DNA of 64,000 bases from Leifsonia sp. CL147 (GCF_900114565.1 NZ_FOTM01000006.1:74247-138246); one strand, 5' to 3'. Shown: positions 46,915 through 58,585, numbered from the stretch's first letter. The notes: generated from the letters alone by a model not told the origin. Translations and numbers: made by a program.

Positions 46915-47133
46915 ACTACTGCCATTCGAAGGAGATTCGACACCCGATCTCCTTCGATCCACGGTCTCCACGAAACGCGGACAGCAGCCCCGCCACGCAG
47001 TCGGCCCCGGGCGACCTCGGCGCGAACTCCGGGCGACCTCCGGCCTCCGGGCGGCCTCCGGCCTCCTGCCCCGGGCGGCCTCCGGCCCCGGCCTCCGGCC
47101 CACGGGCGACCTCGGGGCGACCTCGGGGCGACC

Positions 47134-47757
47134 TCAGGGAGAGGTCAGCGCCGCCCAGGCCATCCGTTCGAGCACGGGCCGGACCGCCTCGGAGGCGACA
47201 TGCGCGGAGCCGACGCGCGCGGTGTGCGGGGTCGAGTTCAGGAGGCCGAAGGTGCCCTGCACGCGCACGCGCAGCTCATCCTCGGCGAGGGCGGGATGCA
47301 GGCCGGCGAGGACGCGCATCCACACCTCGATGTACCGCCGCTGGAGCCGGCGCACCTGACGGCGGGCCGAGTCCGTGAGGGCGTCGAGGTCGCGGTCCTG
47401 GACGCGGATGGTGTCCGGCTCGGTGAGGGCGAAATCGACGTGGAAGCCGATGAGCGAGCGGAGGGCGGCGGCCGCATCCGCTCCGGCGTCCTCGACCGCC
47501 TGGCCGCCGGCGAGGAGTCGCTCGCTGACGCCGACGAGGAGCGCCTCGAGCACGGCCCGCTTGGAGGAGAAGTGCCGGTAGACCGCCGGACCGCTGACGC
47601 CCACGGCGGTGCCCAGGTCTTCGATCGAGACGCCGTTGAAGCCGCGTTCGGCGAAGAGGCCCGCGGCTGCTTCGAGCAGCGCGGCACGGCGGTCGGCCTT
47701 GGCAAGGGAGCGCTGCGTCGGTCGCTCCAGGGGAGTCGCGGGGTCGAGCTGGGTCAT
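47134..47757 (-). CDS. TetR-family repressor of the leucine-degradation operon
   Basis: A 207-residue TetR regulator. The helix-turn-helix is at about residues 25-70 (ALLEAAAGLFAERGFNGVSI, VGVSGPAVYRHFSSKRAVLE). The start is ATG 47757; the upstream frame would run through the operators. Divergent from the acyl-CoA carboxylase operon with two palindromic operators between. The gene order equals that around Mycobacterium tuberculosis Rv2506, and the role matches LiuQ-like TetR regulators of branched-chain amino acid catabolism. A CoA-ester inducer is likely (inference). Confidence 0.87.
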   Translation of the reverse strand: MTQLDPATPLERPTQRSLAKADRRAALLEAAAGLFAERGFNGVSIEDLGTAVGVSGPAVYRHFSSKRAVLEALLVGVSERLLAGGQAVEDAGADAAAALRSLIGFHVDFALTEPDTIRVQDRDLDALTDSARRQVRRLQRRYIEVWMRVLAGLHPALAEDELRVRVQGTFGLLNSTPHTARVGSAHVASEAVRPVLERMAWAALTSP

Positions 47758-47804
47758 CGTCCTCGGTGGGGTCGGCGCCCTTCGGCGGCGGTGCTGGACT
47801 TTTC

Positions 47805-47822
47805 GGTTAATGAACACTAACC
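47805..47822. promoter_or_regulatory. TetR operator 1 (divergent promoter region)
   Basis: GGTTAATGAACACTAACC is an inverted repeat of the form GGTTA-TG-CA-TAACC. It overlaps the probable promoter of the tetR gene. Confidence 0.75.
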
Positions 47823-47831
47823 TAAAATCGA

Positions 47832-47847
47832 GTTAGTAACCACTAAC
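47832..47847. promoter_or_regulatory. TetR operator 2 (divergent promoter region)
   Basis: GTTAGTAACCACTAAC has perfect 6-base arms and shares half-sites (TTAGTG/CACTAA) with operator 1, 27 bases away centre to centre. It lies about 30 bases before the carboxylase beta-subunit start. Confidence 0.75.
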
Positions 47848-47878
47848 CGATTGTCGACGACGACACACACGGAGCAGC

Positions 47879-49486
47879 ATGCCGATCCTGACCAGTGAGG
47901 CGTCCGCCACGGACACCCGGTTCGAGCAGAACGACGCGGCCCAGCGCGAGCTGGTGGCCGACCTGCGGCGGCGTCTCGCCACGGCGGCGGCCGGCGGCCC
48001 CGAGCGGGCGCGCGAGCGGCACGTCGCGCGCGGCAAGCTCCTCCCGCGGGACCGCATCGACGCTCTGCTGGACGAGGGCAGTCCGTTCCTCGAACTGGCG
48101 CCCCTCGCCGCCACCGGGATGTACGACGACGAGAGCCCGGCGGCGGGCGTGATCGCCGGGATCGGGCTGGTCGCGGGACGTCACGTGATGATCGTCTGCA
48201 ACGACGCGACGGTCAAGGGCGGCACGTACTACCCGATGACCGTGAAGAAGCACCTCCGCGCTCAGGAGGTCGCCCTGGAGAACCGGCTGCCGTGCATCTA
48301 CCTCGTGGATTCCGGGGGAGCGTTCCTGCCGATGCAGGACGAGGTGTTCCCGGACCGCGACCACTTCGGCCGTATCTTCTACAACCAGGCGCGGCTCTCG
48401 GCGGCCAAGATCCCGCAGATCGCCGCGGTCCTCGGATCGTGCACGGCGGGTGGCGCCTACGTTCCGGCGATGAGCGATGAGACGGTGATCGTGCGCAACC
48501 AGGGCACGATCTTCCTCGGCGGCCCTCCGCTGGTGAAAGCGGCCATCGGCGAGGTGGTGACCGCCGAGGAGCTGGGCGGCGGCGACCTCCACGCCCGGAC
48601 CTCCGGAGTCGTCGACCACCTGGCCGAGGACGACGAGCACGCCCTCGCGATCGTGCGCGACATCGTCGCGACCCTCCCGCCGCCGCTCGCGCCGGCCTGG
48701 CCGGTCGGCCCGGCTGTGGACCCGGCGGCCGACCCGGCCGAGCTGTACGGCGTGGTCCCGGTCGACGTTCAGGCGCCCTACGACGTCCACGAGGTCATCG
48801 CGCGGATCGTCGACGGCAGCGGATTCGAGGAGTTCAAGCCCGAATACGGGACGACCCTCGTCACCGGCTTCGCGCGCATCCACGGGCATCCCGTCGGAAT
48901 CGTCGCCAACAACGGCGTGCTGTTCAGCGAGTCGGCGCTCAAGGGCGCGCATTTCATCGAGCTGTGCGACCAGCGCGGCATCCCGCTCTTGTTCCTGCAG
49001 AACATCTCCGGCTTCATGGTCGGCCGCGACTACGAGGCGGGCGGCATCGCGAAGAACGGCGCGAAGATGGTGACCGCGGTCGCAACGGCCCGTGTGCCCA
49101 AGCTGACCGTCGTGATCGGCGGCTCCTTCGGGGCGGGCAACTACTCCATGTGCGGTCGCGCCTACTCGCCGCGCTTCCTGTGGATGTGGCCCGCCGCGCG
49201 GATCTCGGTGATGGGCGGCCAGCAGGCGTCGAGCGTGCTCGCCACCGTCAAGCGGGACCAGCTGGAGGCGCGGGGCGAGGAGTGGTCGGCCGACGACGAG
49301 GCCGCCTTCCGCGCTCCCATCGCCGAGCAGTACGAGGAGCAGGGCAATCCGTACTACTCGACCGCGCGGCTCTGGGACGACGGCGTCATCGACCCCGCCG
49401 AGACCCGGACCGTGCTGGGCCTCGCCCTGGATGTCGTCGCCCGCTCGCCGCTCCCCGACACCGCCTTCGGGCTCTTCCGGATGTGA
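47879..49486 (+). CDS. accD1: Methylcrotonyl-CoA carboxylase beta (carboxyltransferase) subunit
   Basis: A 535-residue carboxyltransferase (AccD1/LiuB-like) that carboxylates 3-methylcrotonyl-CoA to 3-methylglutaconyl-CoA in leucine breakdown. The segment [20 protein letters not shown] is diagnostic for the methylcrotonyl type over propionyl or acetyl types; [17 protein letters not shown] and [19 protein letters not shown] carry the oxyanion sites. First gene of the operon, directly under the TetR operators. The alpha subunit follows after 4 bases. Confidence 0.92.
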   Translation: MPILTSEASATDTRFEQNDAAQRELVADLRRRLATAAAGGPERARERHVARGKLLPRDRIDALLDEGSPFLELAPLAATGMYDDESPAAGVIAGIGLVAGRHVMIVCNDATVKGGTYYPMTVKKHLRAQEVALENRLPCIYLVDSGGAFLPMQDEVFPDRDHFGRIFYNQARLSAAKIPQIAAVLGSCTAGGAYVPAMSDETVIVRNQGTIFLGGPPLVKAAIGEVVTAEELGGGDLHARTSGVVDHLAEDDEHALAIVRDIVATLPPPLAPAWPVGPAVDPAADPAELYGVVPVDVQAPYDVHEVIARIVDGSGFEEFKPEYGTTLVTGFARIHGHPVGIVANNGVLFSESALKGAHFIELCDQRGIPLLFLQNISGFMVGRDYEAGGIAKNGAKMVTAVATARVPKLTVVIGGSFGAGNYSMCGRAYSPRFLWMWPAARISVMGGQQASSVLATVKRDQLEARGEEWSADDEAAFRAPIAEQYEEQGNPYYSTARLWDDGVIDPAETRTVLGLALDVVARSPLPDTAFGLFRM

Positions 49487-49490
49487 CGCC

Positions 49491-51806
<2,316 letters not shown>

Positions 51807-51829
51807 TCACCACGAGAGACAGGACCCGC

Positions 51830-53107
51830 ATGACCATGCAGATGACCCACCCCACCGGCAACCCCGCAGGCAACCCCGCCGGCGGCCCCGCAGGCCACCC
51901 CGCCGGCCACCCCGCGGACGGCGCCGCCGACACCGACGTCGCGGGCTTCCAGCTCACCGACGAGCAGCGGCGCCTCCGTGACACGGTCCGCGACTTCGCC
52001 GACACCGTCGTCGCGCCCGCGGCCTACGAGTACGACACCAAGCGCAGCCTCCCGTACGACATCATCGCCGAGATGGGACGCATGGGCCTGTTCGGCCTGC
52101 CGTTCCCGGTCGAGTACGGCGGCCAGGGAAAGGACTACCTCTCGCTCTGCCTCGCCGTGGAGCAGCTCGGCCGGGTGGACCAGTCCATCGGCGTCACCCT
52201 GGAGGCCGGAGTGGGGCTCGGCGCCATGCCGATCTTCCGCAACGGCACCGAGGCCCAGAAGCAGGAGTGGCTGCCGATGCTGGCGCGCGGCGAGGCGCTC
52301 GCCGGGTTCGGGCTGACGGAGGCCGAGGCCGGCTCCGACGCGTCCGGGACCAAGACCACCGCCGAACTGCGCGACGGCGAGTGGGTGATCAACGGGACGA
52401 AGCAGTTCATCACGAACTCCGGATCGGAGATCACGCGGCTGGTCACCATCACCGCGGTGACCGGCGAATCCCGCCGCCAGGACGGCTCCGTGAAGAAGGA
52501 GCTCTCGGCGATCATCGTCCCGAGCGGCACCCCGGGGTTCGTGGCAGAGCCGGTCTACGACAAGGTCGGCTGGCACACCTCCGACACGCACCCGCTGACG
52601 CTCACCGACGTGCACGTCCCGGAGGAGAACCTGCTGGGGGAGCGCGGGCGCGGGTACGCGAACTTCCTCATCACCCTGGATGAGGGCCGTGTCGCCTTCG
52701 CCGCGCTCTGCACGGGCGCTGCGCAGGGCTGCCTCGAGGAGGCCATCCGCTACGCGCAGAGCCGGAACGTGTTCGGCCGGGCGATCGGCTCCAACCAGTA
52801 CATCGCCTTCAAGATCGCGCGGATGCAGGCGCGGGTGCACGCCGCCCGGCTCGCCTACTACGACGCCTGCTTCAAGCTGATGGCGGGCAAGCCGTTCAAG
52901 CTGGAGGCGTCGATCGCCAAGCTGACCGCCAGCGAGGCCGCGATGGACAACGCGCGCGACGCCACGCAGATCTTCGGCGGCTACGGCTTCCTCAACGAGA
53001 ACCCGGTCGCGCGCCACTACCGCGACTCCAAGATCCTGGAGATCGGCGAAGGCACCAGCGAGGTGCAGCTCATGATCATCTCGCGCGCTCTCGGATTCTC
53101 GGCCTAG
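51830..53107 (+). CDS. Acyl-CoA dehydrogenase, probably isovaleryl-CoA dehydrogenase
   Basis: A 425-residue FAD flavoprotein feeding methylcrotonyl-CoA to the carboxylase. The core (about 42-425) has [30 protein letters not shown] and [22 protein letters not shown] near the end is the usual CoA/FAD segment. The first 38 residues are a repetitive tail of GNPAG/GHPAG units absent from relatives. Corresponds in position to FadE19 of M. tuberculosis. The exact chain-length preference is inferred from the cluster. Confidence 0.9.
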   Translation: MTMQMTHPTGNPAGNPAGGPAGHPAGHPADGAADTDVAGFQLTDEQRRLRDTVRDFADTVVAPAAYEYDTKRSLPYDIIAEMGRMGLFGLPFPVEYGGQGKDYLSLCLAVEQLGRVDQSIGVTLEAGVGLGAMPIFRNGTEAQKQEWLPMLARGEALAGFGLTEAEAGSDASGTKTTAELRDGEWVINGTKQFITNSGSEITRLVTITAVTGESRRQDGSVKKELSAIIVPSGTPGFVAEPVYDKVGWHTSDTHPLTLTDVHVPEENLLGERGRGYANFLITLDEGRVAFAALCTGAAQGCLEEAIRYAQSRNVFGRAIGSNQYIAFKIARMQARVHAARLAYYDACFKLMAGKPFKLEASIAKLTASEAAMDNARDATQIFGGYGFLNENPVARHYRDSKILEIGEGTSEVQLMIISRALGFSA

Positions 53108-53169
53108 CCTGAAAGGGCCGGAAGAACTCAGGAACTGTTGGCTGGGGCTGTACTCGACGAGGAGGACGG

Positions 53170-53946
53170 ATGATCGACAAGACAGTGGGGAGCGCCCGGG
53201 AGGCGGTCGCCGACATCCCGGACGGCAGCACGCTCGCCGTCGGGGGCTTCGGGCTCTGCGGCATCCCGAGCGCGCTCATCCAAGCGCTGCTGGACGCGGG
53301 CACGACCGGCCTCGAGGTGGTCAGCAACAACTGCGGTGTGGACGACTGGGGTCTCGGCCTGCTGCTCGCCCAGCGCCGCATCCGCAAGATGATCAGCTCG
53401 TACGTCGGCGAGAACAAGGAGTTCGCGCGCCAGTTCCTCTCCGGGGAGCTGGAGGTGGAACTGACCCCGCAGGGCACCCTCGCCGAGAAGCTGCGGGCGG
53501 GCGGCGCCGGGATACCGGCCTTCTACACGCCGGCGGGCGTCGGCACGCAGATCGCGAGCGGCGGACTGCCCCGCCGGTATGCCGCCGACGGGTCCGTCGC
53601 GGTGGCGAGCGAGCCCAGGGAGGTGCGGACGTTCGACGACGCCGCCTATGTGCTGGAGCGGTCCCTCCGTCCCGACTTCGCGCTCGTGCACGCGGCGACG
53701 GGGGATCGGCACGGCAACCTGGTCTTCCACGCTGCGGCCATGAACTTCAACCCGCTCGCCGCGATGGCGGGGCGCATCACGATCGCGGAGGTCGAGGAGC
53801 TGGTGGAGCCGGGCGAGCTCGATGCCGGATCCATCCACTGCCCGGGGATCTTCGTCCAGCGCGTGGTGCACACGCCGGACGTCGAGAAGCGGATCGAGCG
53901 GCGGACGGTGGCGGAAGCATCCGGCGCGGAAGGGAGCGCACGATGA
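53170..53946 (+). CDS. scoA: 3-oxoacid CoA-transferase subunit A
   Basis: A 258-residue family I CoA-transferase alpha subunit (SCOT-A). The N-terminus carries the CoA-binding loop [19 protein letters not shown], then [20 protein letters not shown] and [20 protein letters not shown], all standard. With subunit B it exchanges CoA between succinate and acetoacetate, the end product of leucine. It overlaps subunit B by 4 bases. Confidence 0.94.
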   Translation: MIDKTVGSAREAVADIPDGSTLAVGGFGLCGIPSALIQALLDAGTTGLEVVSNNCGVDDWGLGLLLAQRRIRKMISSYVGENKEFARQFLSGELEVELTPQGTLAEKLRAGGAGIPAFYTPAGVGTQIASGGLPRRYAADGSVAVASEPREVRTFDDAAYVLERSLRPDFALVHAATGDRHGNLVFHAAAMNFNPLAAMAGRITIAEVEELVEPGELDAGSIHCPGIFVQRVVHTPDVEKRIERRTVAEASGAEGSAR

Positions 53947-54581
53947 GCCTCACACGGACCGAGCTCGCCGCCCGCGTGGCGCGGGAGCTCGAGAACGGCC
54001 AGTACGTCAACCTCGGGATCGGGATGCCCACGCTGATCCCGAACTACGTCCCCGACGGCGTGGAGGTCATCCTGCACTCCGAGAACGGCATCCTCGGCGT
54101 CGGCCCCTATCCCACCGACGACGCGGTCGACCCCGACCTCATCAATGCGGGCAAGGAGACGGTCACCATCAACCGCGGTGCCGCCTTCTTCGACTCCGCG
54201 CTGTCGTTCGGGATGGTGCGCGGCGGCCACGTGGACCTGGCCGTCCTCGGCGCGATGGAGGTGTCCGAGGGCGGCGACCTCGCCAACTGGATGATCCCCG
54301 GCAAGATGGTCAAGGGCATGGGCGGGGCGATGGACCTCGTCTTCGGCGCGAAGCGGCTCATCGTCATGATGGAGCATGTGGACAGGGAGGGCCGCCCCAA
54401 GATCCTCCGCGAATGCACCCTCCCGCTGACGGGCACGGGATGCGTCGACCGCATCATCACGGACCTCGCCGTGATCGATGTGACGGACGACGGGCTGGTC
54501 CTGCGGGAGGTCGCGCCGGGCGTGACCGTGGATGAGGTGGTCGCCGCGACCGGCGCGCCCCTCCGAGTCGAGCTGGACTGA
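53943..54581 (+). CDS. scoB: 3-oxoacid CoA-transferase subunit B
   Basis: A 212-residue beta subunit. [16 protein letters not shown] and the catalytic glutamate in [14 protein letters not shown] (about residue 45) are intact, as is [19 protein letters not shown]. Start ATGA overlaps the stop of subunit A. Confidence 0.94.
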   Translation: MSLTRTELAARVARELENGQYVNLGIGMPTLIPNYVPDGVEVILHSENGILGVGPYPTDDAVDPDLINAGKETVTINRGAAFFDSALSFGMVRGGHVDLAVLGAMEVSEGGDLANWMIPGKMVKGMGGAMDLVFGAKRLIVMMEHVDREGRPKILRECTLPLTGTGCVDRIITDLAVIDVTDDGLVLREVAPGVTVDEVVAATGAPLRVELD

Positions 54582-54613
54582 CACTGGAGCCGGACGAGAG
54601 TGGAGCTGGACAC

Positions 54614-55267
54614 ATGAAAGAGATCGAACAGCGCGGCCTGTACTACGAGGAGTTCGAGCCGGAGACCCGCTACCTCCACCGGCCGGGGCGGACCGTGACG
54701 GAAGCGGACAATGTCTTCTTCACGACGCTGACGATGAACACGCAGGCGCTGCACCTCGACGCCGCCTGGTCGGCGCGGCAGCCGTTCGGCGAGCGGCTGG
54801 TCAACTCCATGTTCACCCTGGCGACCATCGTCGGCGCGTCCGTCGCGCAGCTCACCCAGGGCACGATCGTCGCGAACCTGGGCTTCAGCGACGTGGCGTT
54901 CCCGCATCCACTTCACCACGGCGACACGCTGTACTCGGAGACCGTGGTGCTCGCGAAGCGGCTGTCCGCCTCCCGTCCCGGCCAGGGCATCGTGACGCTG
55001 GAGCACACCGGTCGCAATCAGGACGGAGTCGTCGTCGCGACGGCCACCCGCCAGGTGATGGTGTGGTGCAAGGATGCGTCGCCGGTGCCCCCGGACCCCG
55101 GTGGGCGCACACCGGGCGGGGGGATCGACGGGGTCGACGGTGTGGACAAGACCTCCGGGGCCGGTGCCGATTCCGGGGCTGGGTCCGCTGCCGGCTTCGG
55201 CGGGCGCGGGACCCTGGATGCGGACGAGCTGGATCCCGGGGACATCGGGCCGGACGGGCTCCTGTGA
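54614..55267 (+). CDS. MaoC-like dehydratase/hydratase
   Basis: A 217-residue hotdog-fold protein of the MaoC type. Residues about 20-155 carry TVTEADNVFFTTLTMNTQ, and VAFPHPLHHGDTLYSETVVL. In this cluster it may hydrate methylglutaconyl-CoA, replacing the crotonase LiuC, but this is inference. The last 45 residues are a Gly/Asp/Ala-rich low-complexity tail (GVDGVDKTSGAGADSG). Orthologous in position to Rv2499c. Overlaps the lyase gene by 4 bases. Confidence 0.85.
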   Translation: MKEIEQRGLYYEEFEPETRYLHRPGRTVTEADNVFFTTLTMNTQALHLDAAWSARQPFGERLVNSMFTLATIVGASVAQLTQGTIVANLGFSDVAFPHPLHHGDTLYSETVVLAKRLSASRPGQGIVTLEHTGRNQDGVVVATATRQVMVWCKDASPVPPDPGGRTPGGGIDGVDGVDKTSGAGADSGAGSAAGFGGRGTLDADELDPGDIGPDGLL

Positions 55268-56088
55268 CCTCGCGGACGGAGGGCGCCGGGTTCCCCTGGG
55301 GGCCGGCCCTGCTGTTCTGCCCGGCGGACCGGCCGGAACGTTTCGCGAAGGCGCTGGAGCGGGCGGATGCGGTCATCCTGGACCTCGAGGACGCCGTCGA
55401 TCCTGCCCGTCGCCCTCTCGCCCGTGAAGCGCTCGTGGCTTCCGACCTCGATCCCGAACGCGTGATCGTCCGCGTCAATCCCGCGAGCAGCACCGACCAC
55501 GAGGTGGACCTGTCGGCGCTCGCCGCGACGCCGTACCGCACCGCGATGCTGCCCAAAGCCGAGCGCCTCGCGGACCTCGCCGAACTGCGTGCCTACGACG
55601 TGATCGCGCTGTGCGAGACGGCCGCCGGTGTGCTCGCGGCCTCCGAGCTGGCTCAGGCGCCCGGCGTGATGGCGCTGATGTGGGGAGCGGAGGACCTCGT
55701 CGCGTCCCTCGGCGGGACCTCCAGCCGCCACGGCGATGGCGGCTACCGAGAGGTCGCGCGATACGCCCGATCGGCCGTGCTGCTCGCCGCGGGAGCGGCC
55801 GGCGTCGCTGCCATCGACACCGTTCACCTCGACATCGCCGACCTGGAGGGCCTGGCGGCCGAAGCGGAGGATGCGGCCGCCGTGGGCTTCGCGGCGAGCG
55901 TGTGCATCCATCCCGGGCAGGTGGAGACGATCCGTGCCGCCTATCGTCCGGATTCCTCCGAGGTGGAGGCCGCCCGTGCGCTCCTGGCAGCAGCCGAGGA
56001 AGCGGGCGGGGGAGTCTTCCGTTACGAGGGCCGGATGGTCGACGGACCGGTACTGGCGCACGCCCGGGCGGTGCTCCGCCGTTCGTGA
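55264..56088 (+). CDS. CitE-like beta-hydroxyacyl-CoA lyase
   Basis: A 274-residue HpcH/HpaI-fold lyase of the CitE/CLYBL group. VILDLEDAV (about 37-45) supplies the Mg-binding and catalytic acids, with VIVRVNPAS, MLPKAE, ALCETAAGV and a C-terminal CIHPGQVETI. In M. tuberculosis the positional equivalent Rv2498c cleaves HMG-CoA in leucine catabolism and also (S)-citramalyl-CoA from itaconate; the same role is inferred here. The start is GTG 55264. Last gene of the operon. Confidence 0.87.
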   Translation: MTSRTEGAGFPWGPALLFCPADRPERFAKALERADAVILDLEDAVDPARRPLAREALVASDLDPERVIVRVNPASSTDHEVDLSALAATPYRTAMLPKAERLADLAELRAYDVIALCETAAGVLAASELAQAPGVMALMWGAEDLVASLGGTSSRHGDGGYREVARYARSAVLLAAGAAGVAAIDTVHLDIADLEGLAAEAEDAAAVGFAASVCIHPGQVETIRAAYRPDSSEVEAARALLAAAEEAGGGVFRYEGRMVDGPVLAHARAVLRRS

Positions 56089-56184
56089 TGAAACTGTGAC
56101 CAACCTTTCCTCTGCGGTTCACCCGTTTCGTCCGGGTGCTGTCGGTGGCGTGACGTAATCTGCAAGTGTTGGCTGGTGATCCGG

Positions 56185-56208
56185 CGTTCTCGAATCGATT
56201 CGAGAACG
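56185..56208. repeat. 24-bp perfect palindrome upstream of an aldo/keto reductase
   Basis: CGTTCTCGAATC followed directly by its reverse complement, with no loop. It is flanked by CCGG/GCGG and followed by a second weaker inverted repeat (GGCGGGTTCCCC / GGTGAACGCC). It lies about 76 bases before the reductase start and is a good candidate for a repressor operator. Confidence 0.85.
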
Positions 56209-56283
56209 GCGGGTTCCCCGGTGAACGCCGGTTGTTACGAGTGCGTCGAGATCGTCGAGGTCGTGTCGCGGGGAGGGGGCGAG

Positions 56284-57513
56284 ATGCCACAGTCGCTTCC
56301 CCTGCGCCTGCTCGAGACCGTGGGTCTCCGCGCGGCCGACGCCCGCGCCGCGCGGGCGGCCGAGCGTGCAGCCTCCGCCGCCGGCGATGTGTCCGGCGCG
56401 GGCGGATCCGAGGACCGTTCCGCGCGGCCTGACGCGTCGCGGAAGGAGGTGTCGCAGCCGTCGCAGGACGCGCGGTCGCAGGCGTCGCAGCCTGAGGTCT
56501 CGCACCGTGACGCCGCGCGCGCCGGCTCGGCCCAGCCTCCGACCGGCGTCGTGGACATCGACCCCGCGATCGAGAGCACCGGACCGCTGTCGATCATTGC
56601 CCCGCGCCGGATCGGCGAGAGCGATCTCACCGTCTACCCGCTGTCCCTCGGTGCGAGCGTCTTCGGCTGGACCGCCGACGGCGAGACCTCCCTGGCCATC
56701 CTCGACCGGTTCACGGAGCTGGGCGGCGACTTCATCGACACCGCCGACAGCTATGTCGGCGGCCGCAGCGAGGTCCTGATCGGCAGGTGGATGCACGAGC
56801 GCGGCAACCGCGACCGTGTCACCGTCGCGACCAAGGTGGGCCGCCACCACGAGAACCGCGGTCTGGGGGCTGTCAGCATCGTGCGCGCCGTGGAGGCGTC
56901 GCTGGAGCGTCTGCAGACCGATCACATCGACCTGCTGTACTTCCACGACGACGACCCCGAGACACCCCTCGAGGACAGCCTGGCGACGGCGGAATGGCTG
57001 ATCGAGAGCGGGAAGGTGCGCTACCTGGGCGCCTCCAACTTCTCCGCGGACCGCCTGATCGAGGCACGCATCCTGGCCTCCTCGGGTCTGCCCAAGTTCG
57101 TCGCCATCCAGACCCAGTACAACCTGATGCACCGGACCGAGTTCGAGAGCGCTCCGCGCATCGTCGCCGCGGCGCAGGGCCTCGGAGTGATGCCGTACTA
57201 CGCCCTCGCCAACGGCTTCCTGACCGGCAAGTACCGGTCGAAGGGCGACCTGACGGCGGGCGCTCGCAGCGTGCGCGCATCGGCCTACGTGAACCGGCGC
57301 GGCCAGCGCGTCCTCGCGGCCCTCGACCGCATCGCGGCGGAACACCGCGTCGCACCGGCGACCATTGCGCTCGCCTGGCTGCTCGCCAAGCGCACCGTCG
57401 TCGCCCCGGTCGCGAGCGCGAGCCGCCCGGACCAGGTCGGCGCGCTCATGGCCGCGGCCGGCGTCCGCCTGACCCGCGCCCAGATGCTCGAGCTCGACCG
57501 CGTCTCGGAGTAG
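56284..57513 (+). CDS. Aldo/keto reductase
   Basis: A 409-residue NADPH-dependent oxidoreductase. The AKR barrel begins only near residue 105; catalytic residues are seen in DFIDTADSYVGGRSEVLIG (Asp, Tyr), VATKVG (Lys) and LLYFHDDDP (His). The C-terminal cofactor site is PVASASRPDQVGALM. The first 100 residues are Ala/Ser/Gln-rich low complexity (including EVSQPSQDARSQASQPEVS) with no family match. ATG 56284 is chosen for GGGAGGGGG just upstream. The substrate is not predictable. Single gene. Confidence 0.88.
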   Translation: MPQSLPLRLLETVGLRAADARAARAAERAASAAGDVSGAGGSEDRSARPDASRKEVSQPSQDARSQASQPEVSHRDAARAGSAQPPTGVVDIDPAIESTGPLSIIAPRRIGESDLTVYPLSLGASVFGWTADGETSLAILDRFTELGGDFIDTADSYVGGRSEVLIGRWMHERGNRDRVTVATKVGRHHENRGLGAVSIVRAVEASLERLQTDHIDLLYFHDDDPETPLEDSLATAEWLIESGKVRYLGASNFSADRLIEARILASSGLPKFVAIQTQYNLMHRTEFESAPRIVAAAQGLGVMPYYALANGFLTGKYRSKGDLTAGARSVRASAYVNRRGQRVLAALDRIAAEHRVAPATIALAWLLAKRTVVAPVASASRPDQVGALMAAAGVRLTRAQMLELDRVSE

Positions 57514-57713
57514 CCGGGCGCGCTCGGCACGCGCGCCTCGCTTGTCGCGCGTACTGCGCGCGCTGCGAGACGCGCGCCTGGCGCACGCCTGCCATGCACG
57601 CGCGCCGGCACGCGTGCCGCGCACGCGCGCCTCGCGCACGCTTGCCTTGCGCGCTTGCCACGCGTGCCATGCACGCGTGCCGCGCACGCGCGCCGGGCGC
57701 ACGGCATCCATCT
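57514..57713. repeat. Low-complexity GCGC/ACGC tract
   Basis: About 190 bases of alternating CGCGC, GCACGC, GCCTCGC and GTGCCGC motifs after the reductase stop. No gene. It is rich in CGCG and GCGC sites. Confidence 0.8.
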
Positions 57714-57766
57714 AGTGGTCCCAACATGCCGTTTCGGCATTCGTATAACGGCGTGTCGGGACCACT
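57714..57766. repeat. 20-bp near-perfect inverted repeat between convergent genes
   Basis: Left arm AGTGGTCCCAACATGCCGTT (57714-57733) and right arm 57747-57766 pair at 18 of 20 positions around a 13-base loop. Lies between the converging aldo/keto reductase and tetR genes. Could be a bidirectional terminator, although no T-runs are present. Confidence 0.85.
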
Positions 57767-57818
57767 CGTTCATCTATGGGTCGCTACGCGCGGCGGCCGC
57801 CCGCGGCCGCCAGCCGGC

Positions 57819-58403
57819 TTACAGCTCGGCGAAGATGCGGGTGAGCGCGCGGTGCAGGGCGGCGCCGGCGGCGATCGGGTCGCCGACGTAGCCGCCCGCG
57901 AGCGCACCGTCCCGGGCGAGGATGAGATCGTCCGCCGCGTCGCCGGGCCGGGGGTGTCCCATCCGGCGGAACAGCTCCTCGATGTGGTCCGCATACCAGT
58001 CGCGGTGCGCCGTGACGGCGACGCGGACGGGGTCGGTCTCGTCGGAGAACTGGGCGGCCGCGTTGATGAACGGGTCGCCGTGGAAGCCGGGCTGCACTGC
58101 TTCCTCGTTGATCGAGTCGACGAGCTCACGGGCGATGTCGCGCGGGTCGGAGTGCTTCGCCTCCTGTTCGGCGAACCACTCGCGCACCTGACGGTCGCGG
58201 CCCTCGACATACGCGATGATGAGGAGGTCCTTCGAGCGGTAGTGCTTGTAGAAGGTGGCCTTGGTGACGCGGGCACCCGCGATGATGCGGTCGACGCCGA
58301 CCGTGTGGATGCCCTCCTGGTAGAAGAGCTCGTCCGCCGTCGCCAGGATCTTGATCTTCGATGGTGCGGGCGGCCGGATGGTCGCTCGGGCACTTACGAC
58401 CAT
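57819..58403 (-). CDS. TetR-family transcriptional regulator
   Basis: A 194-residue TetR protein. The helix-turn-helix is at about residues 16-62 (ILATADELFYQEGIHTVGVD, RVTKATFYKHYRSKDLLI). The start is ATG 58403, preceded by AAAAGGAG with 9-base spacing. The C-terminal domain resembles regulators of fluoroquinolone/NAD(P)-type reductases only weakly, so the ligand is unknown. Divergent from the M16 peptidase with a palindromic operator between. Confidence 0.87.
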   Translation of the reverse strand: MVVSARATIRPPAPSKIKILATADELFYQEGIHTVGVDRIIAGARVTKATFYKHYRSKDLLIIAYVEGRDRQVREWFAEQEAKHSDPRDIARELVDSINEEAVQPGFHGDPFINAAAQFSDETDPVRVAVTAHRDWYADHIEELFRRMGHPRPGDAADDLILARDGALAGGYVGDPIAAGAALHRALTRIFAEL

Positions 58404-58514
58404 TTCGCACGACTCCTTTTGACGAGGAGGCGCGAGCCTCCGATAGTGGTTCAGGGGCCACCGGAGTCCGGCGCAGGGGATACCGGACCCGGTGGCTGGT
58501 CTCAGTATAGCCAT

Positions 58515-58532
58515 AGACAGAAGACTCTGTCT
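58515..58532. promoter_or_regulatory. Candidate TetR operator
   Basis: AGACAGA-AGAC-TCTGTCT has perfect 7-base arms. It lies 112 bases upstream of the tetR start and 54 bases upstream of the M16 peptidase start, in a locally AT-rich patch with promoter-like AGTATAG. Confidence 0.7.
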
Positions 58533-58585
58533 GTCCTCAATTTCCCAGACAAGGGTTACAAGTGCCCTGGCGTAGGGTGGAGGGG

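Larger units (their letters stand above)
46318..47133. other. 816-base repeat-rich gap with no gene
   Basis: No convincing CDS. It contains a GGCGGT-type minisatellite (about 46420-46500), three copies of TCCGGGATCAC (46691-46725), a 59-base direct repeat (46581-46639 and 46777-46835), a 17-bp perfect hairpin (46878-46914) with a smaller related one (46927-46956), and a run of GGCCTCCGGC-type repeats (about 47035-47130). A second short direct repeat, around AGTGCAT...GGTGAC (46362 and 46659), also recurs. Confidence 0.8.
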
